From Fibrobacter sp. UWB2 (GTDB lineage Bacteria; Fibrobacterota; Fibrobacteria; Fibrobacterales; Fibrobacteraceae): a stretch of DNA of 64,000 bases. The stretch covers positions 372,001 to 436,000 of the forward strand of contig NZ_MWQK01000001.1 of NCBI RefSeq assembly GCF_002210425.1, read 5' to 3'. Each line of letters begins with the position of its first letter. Position 1 is the first letter of the stretch. Position numbers and translations under genes: made by a program. The notes beneath the pieces are model-generated. The model made no database searches. It had not been told where the DNA came from and was given only the letters and a program-made list of their open reading frames with translations. Positions 1-8,147 of the stretch are shown here, one piece after another.

Positions 1-225
1 GCAGTTACCGCCGGCGATATTTGGAAGCACATCTACAGCATCGTAAAAAACGACCTCACCGAAGTCTCGCAGAGCTTCATGGAAAAAATGCTCGAACGCG
101 GAACGCTCTCCAGCGCCCTCTACAAAGCACTCGGCGACGCCCCCACCCACGAAGCATTTGTCACCGAATACAAAAAATTAGCCGATTGCCTTGCACACAA
201 CCGGCTCTATGGAATTAGCGAATAA
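1..225 (+). CDS. C-terminal fragment, possibly a glutamate-cysteine ligase/carboxylate-amine ligase type protein
   Basis: An open frame runs from the first base of the window to a TAA at 223-225 and gives 74 residues; the start lies outside. The tail contains ERGTLSSALYKALG followed by LADCLAHNRLYG. This pattern (ERGT, ...ALG, ...ADCL..NRL) reminds me of the C-terminal end of family-2 glutamate-cysteine ligases or YbdK-like carboxylate-amine ligases, but that rests on memory of the family and too little protein is present to be sure. Codon use (many AAC, CTC, GGC) fits the neighbouring genes. It converges with the kinase-like gene, whose stop lies 6 bases away, and no strong terminator separates them. 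Confidence 0.5.
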   Translation, partial: AVTAGDIWKHIYSIVKNDLTEVSQSFMEKMLERGTLSSALYKALGDAPTHEAFVTEYKKLADCLAHNRLYGISE

Positions 226-231
226 AACCGC

Positions 232-1086
232 TTACAATCCCAAGTCTTTTCGAGCTACCTGGAAATTCATTTCCAGGTATTTTAAATTTGCATCTTCGGC
301 CATCAAATGCTCAAAGTCGAGAATCGGGAACAGCACGTACGGTTTGACGCGAGCATCCACCGCCGCCAATTTCTCCGGAGTATCTGCACCAAAATAATAC
401 TTTGCAAAAACGTCCCAGCACTTGCGCATCATCGCCGCATTCATGTAATGAGTCGCCAGCAGAAAATCATCCGGCAAATAATGGCAGAAATAGAAATAAC
501 AACCTAAATCGAAAAGCGGGTTACCGCAGGCAAACTCGCCCAAATCGATAAAGTACGCGCCATTATCATTGACAATCAAGTTGCCCGTCTGCATATCGCC
601 ATGGACGCAACGAGAAACCTTTGGCGTTTCTTTAATGAGATTTCGAGCAAATTCCTTGACATTCTCAGGGAACATCTTCGATTCCTCAATCAAACGCGAA
701 TACTTTTCCTCCGCATCTTGGAACGTGCCAGGAATGCACGACGTAGAATGCAGCTTTTTGCAATGCTCTGCAAAAACCTTGATGTATTCCTCAAGATGTT
801 CGGGATTTTCGCCCACACATTTCGAAATCGAGCGTTTCCCAACAATGCGTTCATAAATCAGACCCAAACGACCGTCCTGTTCGACAATATCGCCCACATG
901 CGGCGTCGGGATTCCAAGTGAAACCACTTTCCGGCAAATATCCTGCTCGCGAAGCAATTCCTCCTTCGTCGAGCAAAAACCCGGAAAACCCAATTTCAGC
1001 ATCCATTTGCCATCCGGACTATTGTAGTTCTCGGAATTGTGACGATTGCTGAACATCGTCCATTGTGATAAGTCAATTTTCTCCAT
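232..1086 (-). CDS. Aminoglycoside/choline-kinase-like phosphotransferase (APH fold)
   Basis: The 284-residue protein carries the APH-type catalytic motif HGDMQTGN (His, Asp and Asn of the Brenner motif) followed by FIDLGEF, the DFG-equivalent metal-binding motif. Such enzymes phosphorylate small hydroxylated substrates with ATP; the substrate cannot be read from sequence. It resembles the paralogous Fibrobacter family that I recall as TIGR02172, but I could not check this. An upstream in-frame ATG at 1158 would add 24 residues rich in Phe and Lys; I prefer 1086 because the protein then starts MEKIDLSQW and a TATTTT element at 1098-1093 lies exactly 6 bases before the ATG, as at other genes here. 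There is no Shine-Dalgarno sequence. Confidence 0.8.
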   Translation of the reverse strand: MEKIDLSQWTMFSNRHNSENYNSPDGKWMLKLGFPGFCSTKEELLREQDICRKVVSLGIPTPHVGDIVEQDGRLGLIYERIVGKRSISKCVGENPEHLEEYIKVFAEHCKKLHSTSCIPGTFQDAEEKYSRLIEESKMFPENVKEFARNLIKETPKVSRCVHGDMQTGNLIVNDNGAYFIDLGEFACGNPLFDLGCYFYFCHYLPDDFLLATHYMNAAMMRKCWDVFAKYYFGADTPEKLAAVDARVKPYVLFPILDFEHLMAEDANLKYLEMNFQVARKDLGL

Positions 1087-1092
1087 AATGGT

Positions 1093-1098
1093 AAAATA
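1093..1098 (-). promoter_or_regulatory. Probable -10 element of a leaderless promoter
   Basis: TATTTT on the minus strand lies 6 bases before the ATG at 1086, so transcription would start at or next to the start codon. The spacing equals that at 5088, 7224, 11060 and 54380. No -35 was convincing. Confidence 0.45.
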
Positions 1099-1128
1099 CA
1101 CCATTTTATTGGAGAAATCACAAAAAAA

Positions 1129-1166
1129 TTCACTTTTTTCAAAAGTGAACAAAATCACACCGTGAT
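1129..1166. promoter_or_regulatory. Two adjacent palindromes in the divergent region
   Basis: TTCACTTTT-TTC-AAAAGTGAA (1129-1149) is a perfect 9-bp inverted repeat. It is followed by ATCAC-ACC-GTGAT (1154-1166). Both share GTGA/TCAC half-sites and lie about 30-70 bases upstream of the kinase-like gene's -10 and also upstream of the small ORF's -10. They could be operators for one regulator; no T-run supports a terminator. Confidence 0.35.
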
Positions 1167-1198
1167 GGAATTCACATTAAAAAACACGCAAAACTAAA

Positions 1199-1204
1199 TA
1201 TATT
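1199..1204 (+). promoter_or_regulatory. Probable -10 element for the small ORF at 1236
   Basis: TATATT, the -10 form seen before many genes of this window, is followed 30 bases later by a strong ribosome binding site and an ATG. A start near 1211 and the terminator at 1315-1344 would define an RNA of about 135 bases. Confidence 0.4.
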
Positions 1205-1235
1205 TTCGACATCCAAAAAGGAAAGGAGGGTGTAT

Positions 1236-1295
1236 ATGGAACCGCATAATCGCAGTAACGAAGGCGATGATTATATTCCGCCATTCAAACCGTAA
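1236..1295 (+). CDS. 19-residue small ORF with a strong ribosome binding site
   Basis: ATG at 1236 is preceded by GGAGGG with 5-6 bases spacing, one of the best Shine-Dalgarno sequences in the window. It encodes a 19-residue hydrophilic peptide beginning MEPHNRSNEGDD and ending IPPFKP before a TAA at 1293. It has no membrane segment and no run of one amino acid that would mark a classical attenuation leader. A -10 (1199-1204) upstream and a hairpin terminator 20 bases downstream make a stand-alone transcription unit. I do not recognise the peptide. The coding claim rests on the ribosome binding site and the unit structure; a noncoding RNA remains possible. Confidence 0.45.
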   Translation: MEPHNRSNEGDDYIPPFKP

Positions 1296-1314
1296 CATCA
1301 TTTAGTTACAATGC

Positions 1315-1344
1315 AAAAAACGAGCCCGCAAGGACTCGTTTTTT
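1315..1344. terminator. Bidirectional intrinsic terminator
   Basis: AAAAAACGAG (1315-1324) pairs with CTCGTTTTTT (1335-1344) around a CCCGCAAGGA loop that can pair further. T-runs occur on both strands, so it can end both the small ORF transcript and purB. Confidence 0.8.
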
Positions 1345-1384
1345 TTGCATAAATGAAGCCGTATCGCGACGGCAATAAGGCAAA

Positions 1385-2827
1385 TTAAACCTTCAATTCA
1401 CCAGCATCAATGGAATCCCATGCTGGGATTGCTTCGATAGCCGGGCGGACTTCTTCGGTCACGAACTTCACGACCTGACCAGGAGCGCGACCCACGAACT
1501 TGCGGAGGTCGAGGATTTCCTTGAGCTTTTCTTCGGTGATACCGAGCTTCTGGAACTTTTCGTTCTTCAGAACGCGTTCGAGCAAGTCATTGTCCTTACC
1601 CTGTTCCTTCACGACCTTGCCAGCTTCCATGGACATCACGCGGATTTCTTCGTGGAGTTCCTGACGGTCGCCGCCGTTCTTGACGCCTTCCATGATGATG
1701 TTTTCGGTAGCCATGAACGGGAGTTCAGCCATGATGCGCTTTTCGATGACCTTCGGATAAACGACGAGGCCGTTGGTGACGTTTTCAGCGATGATGAGCA
1801 TGGCGTCCATAGCGAGGAATGCTTCAGGAATTGCCAAGCGCTTGTTCGCACTGTCATCAAGCGTACGTTCGAACCACTGCGTCGCCTGCGTAAAGGCGGT
1901 GCTGTTCACCAGGGCCATCACGAAACGAGCGAGAGAGCAAATGCGTTCGCTACGCATCGGGTTACGCTTGTAAGCCATTGCGCTGGAGCCGATCTGTGTC
2001 TTTTCGAACGGTTCTTCCACTTCCTTCACGCCCTGCATGAGGCGCATGTCAGTAGCGAACTTGTGCAAACTCTGAGCGATGGAGCTGAGCACCTGATTCA
2101 CGCGGTTGTCCCACTTACGAGTGTAAGTCTGACCGGTGATGGTAAGCACGCGCTTGAAGCCCGCCTTGGCGGTCACGCGGCGGTCGAGTTCCATAATCTT
2201 TTCTTCGTCGCCGTTGAACAAGTCCATGAAGCTAGCCTGCGTACCGGTCGTGCCCTTCACGCCACGGAACGGGAGAACTTCGATGAGGAAGTTGAGTTCT
2301 TCGAGGTCGATGAGCATGTCCTGGAGCCAGAGGCAAGCGCGTTTGCCGACAGTCGTGAGCTGGGCAGCCTGGAAGTGCGTGGCGCCGAGCTGGGCCATGT
2401 CCTTGTATTCCATCGCAAACTTGGAAAGTTTGTCCATCACGCGGCAAAGACGCTTGCGCACGAGGATCATAGCCTGCTGCATCTGGATAAGGTCGGTGTT
2501 GTCTCCCACGAAAGCAGACGTTGCACCGAGGTGGATAATGCCCTTAGCCTTCGGGCACTGCACGCCGTAAGCGTAAACGTGGCTCATCACGTCGTGACGG
2601 CGGCGCTTTTCTTCTTCTTCGGCGACTTCGAAGTTGATGTCCTTCTCGTGGGCCTTCAGTTCGTCCACCTGTTCCTGCGTAATCGGAAGGCCGAGTTCCA
2701 TTTCGGATTCGGCGAGGTAAATCCAGAGCCTCCGCCAAGTCTGAAACTTGTACTGCGGGCTGAAGATGAAACTCATTTCCTTGCTAGCATAACGCTTGAT
2801 AAGCGGGCTTTCGAATTGATCACGCAT
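1385..2827 (-). CDS. purB: Adenylosuccinate lyase
   Basis: The 480-residue protein catalyses two steps in purine synthesis: SAICAR to AICAR plus fumarate, and adenylosuccinate to AMP plus fumarate. It shows the fumarase/aspartase superfamily signature [11 protein letters not shown] (near residue 285-295) with catalytic Ser in the flexible loop, and the N-terminal [14 protein letters not shown] segment. The N-terminus ([13 protein letters not shown]) and overall length are of the type found in animal ADSL rather than the shorter Bacillus PurB. The ATG at 2827 is preceded by AAGGAT. The gene stands alone, with the terminator at 1315-1344 downstream and the nucleotidase upstream on the same strand. 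Confidence 0.95.
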   Translation of the reverse strand: MRDQFESPLIKRYASKEMSFIFSPQYKFQTWRRLWIYLAESEMELGLPITQEQVDELKAHEKDINFEVAEEEEKRRRHDVMSHVYAYGVQCPKAKGIIHLGATSAFVGDNTDLIQMQQAMILVRKRLCRVMDKLSKFAMEYKDMAQLGATHFQAAQLTTVGKRACLWLQDMLIDLEELNFLIEVLPFRGVKGTTGTQASFMDLFNGDEEKIMELDRRVTAKAGFKRVLTITGQTYTRKWDNRVNQVLSSIAQSLHKFATDMRLMQGVKEVEEPFEKTQIGSSAMAYKRNPMRSERICSLARFVMALVNSTAFTQATQWFERTLDDSANKRLAIPEAFLAMDAMLIIAENVTNGLVVYPKVIEKRIMAELPFMATENIIMEGVKNGGDRQELHEEIRVMSMEAGKVVKEQGKDNDLLERVLKNEKFQKLGITEEKLKEILDLRKFVGRAPGQVVKFVTEEVRPAIEAIPAWDSIDAGELKV

Positions 2828-2900
2828 GATTCTATCCTTTTTTAAGTTTTACAAAGGCAAAGATAAAAATTTGCAGAACACATTAAAAGGGGCATTTTTC

Positions 2901-4484
2901 TTACCGAACGTATTTCACCGCAATCCGCCCCTGTGGTTTTCGGTAAACTTCGGGGATTTCGTCGCCCAAGCTTTTCAAGAACTTCACCATCGCTTCATCA
3001 TCGGTCATCACCTTATCCATAATGATTTCACTTTCGCGGAAGGCTGTAATTTCACCGCCTTCGTATGCCACATAAGATGACAATCCGACCGTATATAAAG
3101 CCTCCTCGTCAATAGCGACAAAGCCGTTTTCAGTCTCTACCTGCACATTTTCAATGCGTACTTGCGCAGCTCCGCCACCATTTTTCGTATCAACGACAGC
3201 CGTATAGCGGAGTCCCGAGACTTGCAAAAATCCGCCGGATTCTTCCAGCAATTTCGAAGCTCCTTGAGCAAGCGCCTCCTTGATCTGACGCCCGGTCGCG
3301 CGAATCAAGCACATTCCGTTCGCAAAAGGCATCACGTTCAGAACATCTTGATATTTCACATCGCCCGCAGGAATCGTCACGCGGACACTCCCGCCATTTT
3401 CAATTCCAATTTGCGCCCCTACTGAAAAGCGCATGGCATCCGCCGCCAAATCGCCCAAGTTCGTTTCGCCTTTGCGAACCAAGCGTTTCCCATCAGCGCC
3501 ATTAATCGTCAATTCAAATTTCGTGTTCGAGACGACTTTTTGCAAATCTACTACGGCCAAAGCTCGCAAGCTATCGTGAACGGCAGCAACTTTACGGTTC
3601 ACCACAACAACGCTATCCATCGGAATCAAGCGAGAGTGGAATTTCCCATTGCGAGTAATATCTAGCACCCCGACATTCTGGAATTTCGTTCCCGTCTGCG
3701 AAATAAGAACGCTATCGCCTTTAGAATTTAAAACAAATTCTTCATTAACAACGCTATGCGAATGTCCGTCCAGCACGGCGTCAATCCCCGTCGTTTTCTG
3801 AACAACCTCAACGGAACTCACCGGCGGCACAAGCCCCAAGTGCGAAAGCAAAATCACGTAATCTGCGCCTGCTTTACGCGCATCATCAACCGCCGACTGC
3901 ACGAGATTGAAAATATCCTTTGCAGGAATGTCGTACAAAGTCTTTAGCGATTCATCCGTAAATGCGTAAGACTCCCCCACTAGAGTTTGCGGAGTCAGCA
4001 CTCCGACAAAAGCAATTTTTTTGGAGCCAACCTGCCTTAAAATGTAAGGCTTGAACAGCGGCATCGATGTCCCTTTCTGCACAAGGTTTGCGCAGACAAT
4101 TGCTGCGTTCAAGGAATCAGAAAGTTCCATCAAGCGCGGAATTTTATAATCAAATTCATGGTTACCAAGCGTCACGACATCGTAACCGACTGCATTCATG
4201 AGCGCTACAACATAGCCGCCACGAGAAATGCTCCCCATCGCACCGCCTTGCAAAAAATCGCCGGACGAGACCGTCAAGACATCCGCCGTATCCGCAATCG
4301 CATCGCGAATGCCTGCAAATTTTGCATAGCCATCCATTTGGCAATGAACATCGTTTTCGTAAACAACTACGATGCTCCGAGGCGAAGCCAAAGCATTCGA
4401 ACGCCCTTCAACTTGAGGCTGTTTCCCCGAACAAGAAAACACGCCAAAAACAACCAAAGGCAACAAGTACTTTAGCTTATTCAT
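2901..4484 (-). CDS. 5'-nucleotidase/2',3'-cyclic phosphodiesterase family lipoprotein
   Basis: The 527-residue protein starts with a lipoprotein signal (KLKYLLPLVVFGVFSCSG, likely acylated at the Cys) and so is probably periplasmic or surface-anchored. A metallophosphatase domain follows with VYENDVHCQMDG, the metal-site motif GNHEFDYKIPRL, and later LLSHLGLVPP and DGHSHS. The C-terminal substrate-binding domain of UshA-like enzymes is visible in GETNLGDLAADAMR and VLNVMPFANG. The likely role is scavenging of extracytoplasmic nucleotides. Start: ATG 4484 with AGAGGGG close upstream. The distance to purB (73 bases) leaves room for a separate purB promoter. Confidence 0.88.
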   Translation of the reverse strand: MNKLKYLLPLVVFGVFSCSGKQPQVEGRSNALASPRSIVVVYENDVHCQMDGYAKFAGIRDAIADTADVLTVSSGDFLQGGAMGSISRGGYVVALMNAVGYDVVTLGNHEFDYKIPRLMELSDSLNAAIVCANLVQKGTSMPLFKPYILRQVGSKKIAFVGVLTPQTLVGESYAFTDESLKTLYDIPAKDIFNLVQSAVDDARKAGADYVILLSHLGLVPPVSSVEVVQKTTGIDAVLDGHSHSVVNEEFVLNSKGDSVLISQTGTKFQNVGVLDITRNGKFHSRLIPMDSVVVVNRKVAAVHDSLRALAVVDLQKVVSNTKFELTINGADGKRLVRKGETNLGDLAADAMRFSVGAQIGIENGGSVRVTIPAGDVKYQDVLNVMPFANGMCLIRATGRQIKEALAQGASKLLEESGGFLQVSGLRYTAVVDTKNGGGAAQVRIENVQVETENGFVAIDEEALYTVGLSSYVAYEGGEITAFRESEIIMDKVMTDDEAMVKFLKSLGDEIPEVYRKPQGRIAVKYVR

Positions 4485-4516
4485 AACCCCTCTATAATTG
4501 CAAATTTTTGCCCGTA

Positions 4517-5038
4517 TTAAAGCTTTTCAGCAAATTCATTCATCGGCTTGCGCACGTCATGACGAGGTGACGGCACTCCGTTCTGCGGGTCGGCATAGCC
4601 AATGTCCAAAAGGCAAGCAAGCTTGATGTTTTCCGGGAAGCCGAATTCATGTTCAATGTGAGCAGCATTGAAACCGCGAGCCCAGAGCGTTGCAAGCCCA
4701 AGATCGGTTGCCTGCATCATCATCGAAGTCGCGACAATGCTAGAATCCATAATGCCGCTTTTGAAATTGTCCATGTAGGTCGTCGGAGTGTAGACCTTGT
4801 TGTCGTCGTAGCAGACCATCAGCACCACGGGAGCGTTGTACGCCATACGCGTGATGCCACGAATCTTCTTGAGCGCTTCGGGAGACTGGAGAACCTTGAT
4901 AAACACCGGTTGACCGTTTACCGCCGTCGGAGCGATACGGCCCGCTTCGAGCACCTGCATCAGTTTTTCGGGTTCAACTTCCTGTTCGCTAAAAGCACGG
5001 CAACTGAAACGATTTCTAGCCAAATCAATAAATGACAT
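4517..5038 (-). CDS. Nitroreductase-family FMN flavoprotein
   Basis: The 173-residue protein has the nitroreductase-fold features: N-terminal RNRFSCRAFSEQEV (FMN phosphate contact), GRIAPTAVNGQPV, and QATDLGLATLWARGFN in the helix that normally contacts flavin. Enzymes of this size usually form dimers and reduce nitro compounds or quinones with NAD(P)H; the natural substrate is unknown. I chose ATG 5038 (MSFIDLARNR) over ATG 5089 because AGAGGTACAT sits just ahead of it as ribosome binding site and because the longer form would run through the divergent metG promoter. It is divergent from metG and ends 32 bases before the nucleotidase gene. Confidence 0.88.
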   Translation of the reverse strand: MSFIDLARNRFSCRAFSEQEVEPEKLMQVLEAGRIAPTAVNGQPVFIKVLQSPEALKKIRGITRMAYNAPVVLMVCYDDNKVYTPTTYMDNFKSGIMDSSIVATSMMMQATDLGLATLWARGFNAAHIEHEFGFPENIKLACLLDIGYADPQNGVPSPRHDVRKPMNEFAEKL

Positions 5039-5074
5039 ATGTACCTCTTTTTTATGAAATATAAGCAATTTTAC

Positions 5075-5080
5075 TATATT
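5075..5080 (+). promoter_or_regulatory. -10 element of a probable leaderless metG promoter
   Basis: TATATT ends 7 bases before the metG ATG at 5088 and no Shine-Dalgarno sequence lies between them. Transcription would therefore begin at or within a base or two of the start codon. Confidence 0.55.
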
Positions 5081-5087
5081 TGTAGTC

Positions 5088-7160
5088 ATGAAAAAATTTT
5101 ACGTCACCACTCCGATTTATTACGTCAATGATGCCCCGCATATCGGGCATTCCTACACGACCGTTCTCGCAGATATCCTTACCCGCTTCCACAAGATCAT
5201 CGGCTACCAGACATTCTTCTTGACCGGTACCGACGAACACGGCCAAAAGGTGCAGCGCGCCGCCGCCAAGCGCAACGTGACTCCGCAGGAACACGTGGAC
5301 GAATACTACCACCGCTTCGAAGACCTCTGGAAGAAGATGAACATCCAGAACGACTTCTTCATCCGCACGACGATGCCGGAACACAAGGCTTACGTGCAGG
5401 AATGCTTGCAGAAGCTCTGGGACAAGGGTGAAATTTACTCGAAGGAATACGAAGGTTGGTACTCTGTTGGCGAAGAACGCTTCTTCAGCGAAGACGAACT
5501 CGACGAAAACAAGTGCGATCCGATCAGCCACCGCCCGGTGGAATGGCTCAAGGAAAAGAACTACTTCTTCAAGATGGGTTCTTACCAGCAGAAGTTGATT
5601 GACTTCTTGGAAAGCCACAAGGACTGGATTGTGCCGGACTACCGCTGGAACGAAATCCGCGGATTCCTCCGCCAGCCGCTGAACGACCTCTGCATCAGCC
5701 GTCCGAAGATCCGCCTCAGCTGGGGCATTCCGCTGCCGTTCGACCCGGACTACGTGACTTACGTCTGGTTTGACGCCCTCCTCAACTACGTGAGCGCCTC
5801 CACCGCCTTCCACAAGACTTATGCAGACGGCACGCCGATTTGGCCTGCCTCTTACCACCTCATCGGTAAGGACATTTTGACAACTCATAGCGTCTATTGG
5901 CCGACCATGCTCATGGCTCTCGACATTCCGCTCCCGCAGCACATCCTCGCCCACGGCTGGTGGCTCGTAAATGGTGGCGAAAAGATGAGCAAGTCCGCAG
6001 GTAACGTTGTGAACCCGATGGACTACATGGAAAAGTACGGCATCGACGCTTTCCGCTACTTCCTCGCTCGTGAAATGGTCGTCGGTCAGGACGCGAACTT
6101 CACGCATGAAGGCTTTGTCCGCCGCATCAACAGCGACCTCGCCAACGACCTCGGTAACGTCTTGAACCGCGTCCACCGCTTGGTGCTTACGAACTTCGGA
6201 GGCGTACTCCCGGCTCCGAACGCTCTCGACGATGCAGCCAACGAAGTGATTACGATTGCCAACCGCGTCCGCACAAACGTGATGGAATGGGTTCCGCAGG
6301 TCAAGCTCTCCCAGGTCGTCGAAGAAATCATGACGCTCGTTCGCAGCATCAACCGCTACCTTGAAATCAAGGCTCCGTGGAAGCTCGCCAAGGACGAATC
6401 CAAGAAGGACGAACTCGCAACCGTGCTTTACATTTCTGCTGAAGCCGTGCGTCTCTCACTCAGCATGCTGTGGCCGGTCATCCCGGGCAAGAGTGAAGAA
6501 GGTCTTGCCATGATCGGTAGCAAGTTCACCGACCAGAACGACCTCGTGTGGGGCATCCTCAAGGGTGGTGAAAAGTTCGGCGAAGGCAAGCCGCTCTTCC
6601 CGCGCATTGAAGAAGAAGTCAAGAAGGCTGAACCGCAGCAGGCCAAGCCGAAGCAGAACAAGCCGCTTATGGCAGCAGACGTTCCGGCCGCTATGGACCT
6701 CCGTGTTGCACAAATTAAGGAAGTCGCCGACCACCCGGATGCAAGTAGCTTGTACGTACTCAAGGTCGATGCAGGCGAAGGTGAACTCCGCACAATTTGC
6801 AGCGGCCTTAAGAGCAGCTACCTGGCAAACGAACTTCAGGACCGCAAGATTCTCTTGTTCGCAAACTTGAAACCGAGCGCCCTCCGTGGCATCATGAGCC
6901 AGGGCATGCTCTTTGCAGGCGACCTCGAACCGGAAACGCACAAGTGCAGACTCGTGAGCGTCCCGGAAGACGCCAAGCCGGGTGACCGCGCTTTGTTCAA
7001 GGGTGTTGCTCCGAGCGAACCCCGCGAGCTCAAGGTCAAGGACTTCGAAAAGATAGCTCTCACCGCAAAGGGTGGCGCCGTGTTCTGTGATGCGCTCGCT
7101 CTCGAAGTGAACGGCAAGCCTGTGACCTGCGACGTCGCTGACGGTGCTGGAATTCACTAG
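5088..7160 (+). CDS. metG: Methionyl-tRNA synthetase with C-terminal tRNA-binding domain
   Basis: The 690-residue class I synthetase charges tRNA-Met. The ATP-binding HIGH motif is at residues 19-22 (DAPHIGHSYTTVL) and the KMSKS loop is present as GGEKMSKSAGN near residue 300. The connective region (EYEGWYSVGEERFFSEDEL) belongs to the type without the four zinc-binding cysteines. From about residue 590 a C-terminal EMAPII/Trbp-like domain starts (DLRVAQIKEVADHPDASS) that binds tRNA and dimerises the enzyme. The start ATG is probably leaderless. An intrinsic terminator follows at 7181-7209. Confidence 0.97.
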   Translation: MKKFYVTTPIYYVNDAPHIGHSYTTVLADILTRFHKIIGYQTFFLTGTDEHGQKVQRAAAKRNVTPQEHVDEYYHRFEDLWKKMNIQNDFFIRTTMPEHKAYVQECLQKLWDKGEIYSKEYEGWYSVGEERFFSEDELDENKCDPISHRPVEWLKEKNYFFKMGSYQQKLIDFLESHKDWIVPDYRWNEIRGFLRQPLNDLCISRPKIRLSWGIPLPFDPDYVTYVWFDALLNYVSASTAFHKTYADGTPIWPASYHLIGKDILTTHSVYWPTMLMALDIPLPQHILAHGWWLVNGGEKMSKSAGNVVNPMDYMEKYGIDAFRYFLAREMVVGQDANFTHEGFVRRINSDLANDLGNVLNRVHRLVLTNFGGVLPAPNALDDAANEVITIANRVRTNVMEWVPQVKLSQVVEEIMTLVRSINRYLEIKAPWKLAKDESKKDELATVLYISAEAVRLSLSMLWPVIPGKSEEGLAMIGSKFTDQNDLVWGILKGGEKFGEGKPLFPRIEEEVKKAEPQQAKPKQNKPLMAADVPAAMDLRVAQIKEVADHPDASSLYVLKVDAGEGELRTICSGLKSSYLANELQDRKILLFANLKPSALRGIMSQGMLFAGDLEPETHKCRLVSVPEDAKPGDRALFKGVAPSEPRELKVKDFEKIALTAKGGAVFCDALALEVNGKPVTCDVADGAGIH

Positions 7161-7180
7161 TTAATAGAAAGAACGAAAGA

Positions 7181-7209
7181 GAGCCCGCCAAACGGTGGGT
7201 TCTTTTTTT
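7181..7209 (+). terminator. metG terminator overlapping the next promoter
   Basis: GAGCCCGCC-AAAC-GGTGGGTTC hairpin (7181-7202) is followed by seven T. The T-run leads directly into TG-TATATT, the next gene's -10. Confidence 0.8.
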
Positions 7210-7210
7210 G

Positions 7211-7216
7211 TATATT
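7211..7216 (+). promoter_or_regulatory. -10 element of a probable leaderless promoter
   Basis: TATATT directly follows the metG terminator T-run; the ATG at 7224 comes after a gap of 7 bases with no ribosome binding site. Confidence 0.5.
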
Positions 7217-7223
7217 GAACTAC

Positions 7224-7418
7224 ATGAAAGAAAAAATTCAGAAGATTTATCAAGACGCTCTCGTCTACCTCAAATCCTTAAATTGGATTGTCCTACTCGG
7301 CATTGCCGCATTCAGCATCGCACTCGCCATCATCAACAACATCCGCGTCGATGACGCCAAATCCGTCGATTGGATTGGCACCCAAGATGTCCTCGAAAAG
7401 CCGGCAGACATTCTTTAA
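7224..7418 (+). CDS. Small single-pass membrane protein of unknown function
   Basis: The 64-residue protein has one hydrophobic segment (LNWIVLLGIAAFSIALAII, about residues 18-36) after a charged, probably cytoplasmic N-terminus and a short acidic C-terminal tail ending VLEKPADIL. An in-frame ATG 9 bases earlier (7215) overlaps the -10, so 7224 is preferred. It is the first gene of an operon with the MauE/DoxX-like protein (9 bases downstream) and the Wzi-like barrel. I do not recognise it. The context suggests a membrane partner of the MauE-like protein. Confidence 0.65.
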   Translation: MKEKIQKIYQDALVYLKSLNWIVLLGIAAFSIALAIINNIRVDDAKSVDWIGTQDVLEKPADIL

Positions 7419-7427
7419 GGAGTTCCC

Positions 7428-8147
7428 ATGATTGCATGTTTTGAAAAAGAAAATCTCAAGAAGACCATTATCGCGGGCGTTCTCCTTCTCGTGGCGACTT
7501 TCTTCGTGACTGTCGGCGTTGCCGAAATCAGCTTCCCCGAAACGATTTTCACATTCACTGACCAAGAATGGCTCCTCGACATTTGGCCGAAGGCATACCG
7601 CTACAACATCCACGTTGGCGTTGGCGCCATCGTTCTCGCTTGCGCACTCATCTTCCCGGCCATCAAGATTCAAAAGGACTTTGCCATCCGCGCTCTTGAA
7701 ACGCTTTGCCGCATCGGCATTGGTGGCATGTTCATTTTCGCCTCCATTTTCAAGATCCAGGACCCGCACCAGTTCGCAACACTCGTTGCGCAGTACCAGT
7801 TTTTCTCGGCATTGCACCTCGACTTCGTGAACAACTTCTTTGCGCTCGTGTACCCGCAATTTGAATTCTGGTTCGGGCTTGCGATGATTGTATCGCCGTT
7901 CGTCCGCGAATCGGCATTTGCGATTTTCTGGATGTTTGTAAGCTTCATCATCGCACTCGCCTGGGCGCTGTGGAATGACCTCGGCATCACCTGCGGTTGC
8001 TTTGAACTCGAAGGCGCACAGGATAAGGCAGAAGCCTGGACTAGCCTCATCCGCGACCTCATCCTCATTTGGCCGACCCTCTGGCTCGCCTTCCGCAAGA
8101 ACAAGAGCATCATCGGCGTCTGGAAAAAAGACAAGGAAGTGAAGTAA
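7428..8147 (+). CDS. MauE/DoxX-family redox-associated membrane protein
   Basis: The 239-residue protein has about six hydrophobic segments. Residues 85-180 (RIGIGGMFIFASIFKIQDPHQFA, YPQFEFWFGLAMI) match the MauE/DoxX four-helix pattern, and GITCGCFE is the paired-cysteine motif typical of MauE-type proteins linked to disulphide or quinone redox chemistry. The N-terminal third adds two more membrane segments. AAGGAG precedes the ATG. The stop overlaps the next ATG (TAATG), so the Wzi-like gene is translationally coupled. The role is inferred to be envelope redox or disulphide handling. Confidence 0.75.
   Translation: MIACFEKENLKKTIIAGVLLLVATFFVTVGVAEISFPETIFTFTDQEWLLDIWPKAYRYNIHVGVGAIVLACALIFPAIKIQKDFAIRALETLCRIGIGGMFIFASIFKIQDPHQFATLVAQYQFFSALHLDFVNNFFALVYPQFEFWFGLAMIVSPFVRESAFAIFWMFVSFIIALAWALWNDLGITCGCFELEGAQDKAEAWTSLIRDLILIWPTLWLAFRKNKSIIGVWKKDKEVK

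Noticed and set aside
1652-2845. Long plus-strand open frame (397 codons) antisense to purB
   Set aside because: His/Val/Phe-rich composition typical of the reverse frame of a codon-biased gene; purB on the other strand is unmistakable.
5052-7157. Long minus-strand frames antisense to metG
   Set aside because: Same mirror effect; metG motifs are clear on the plus strand.
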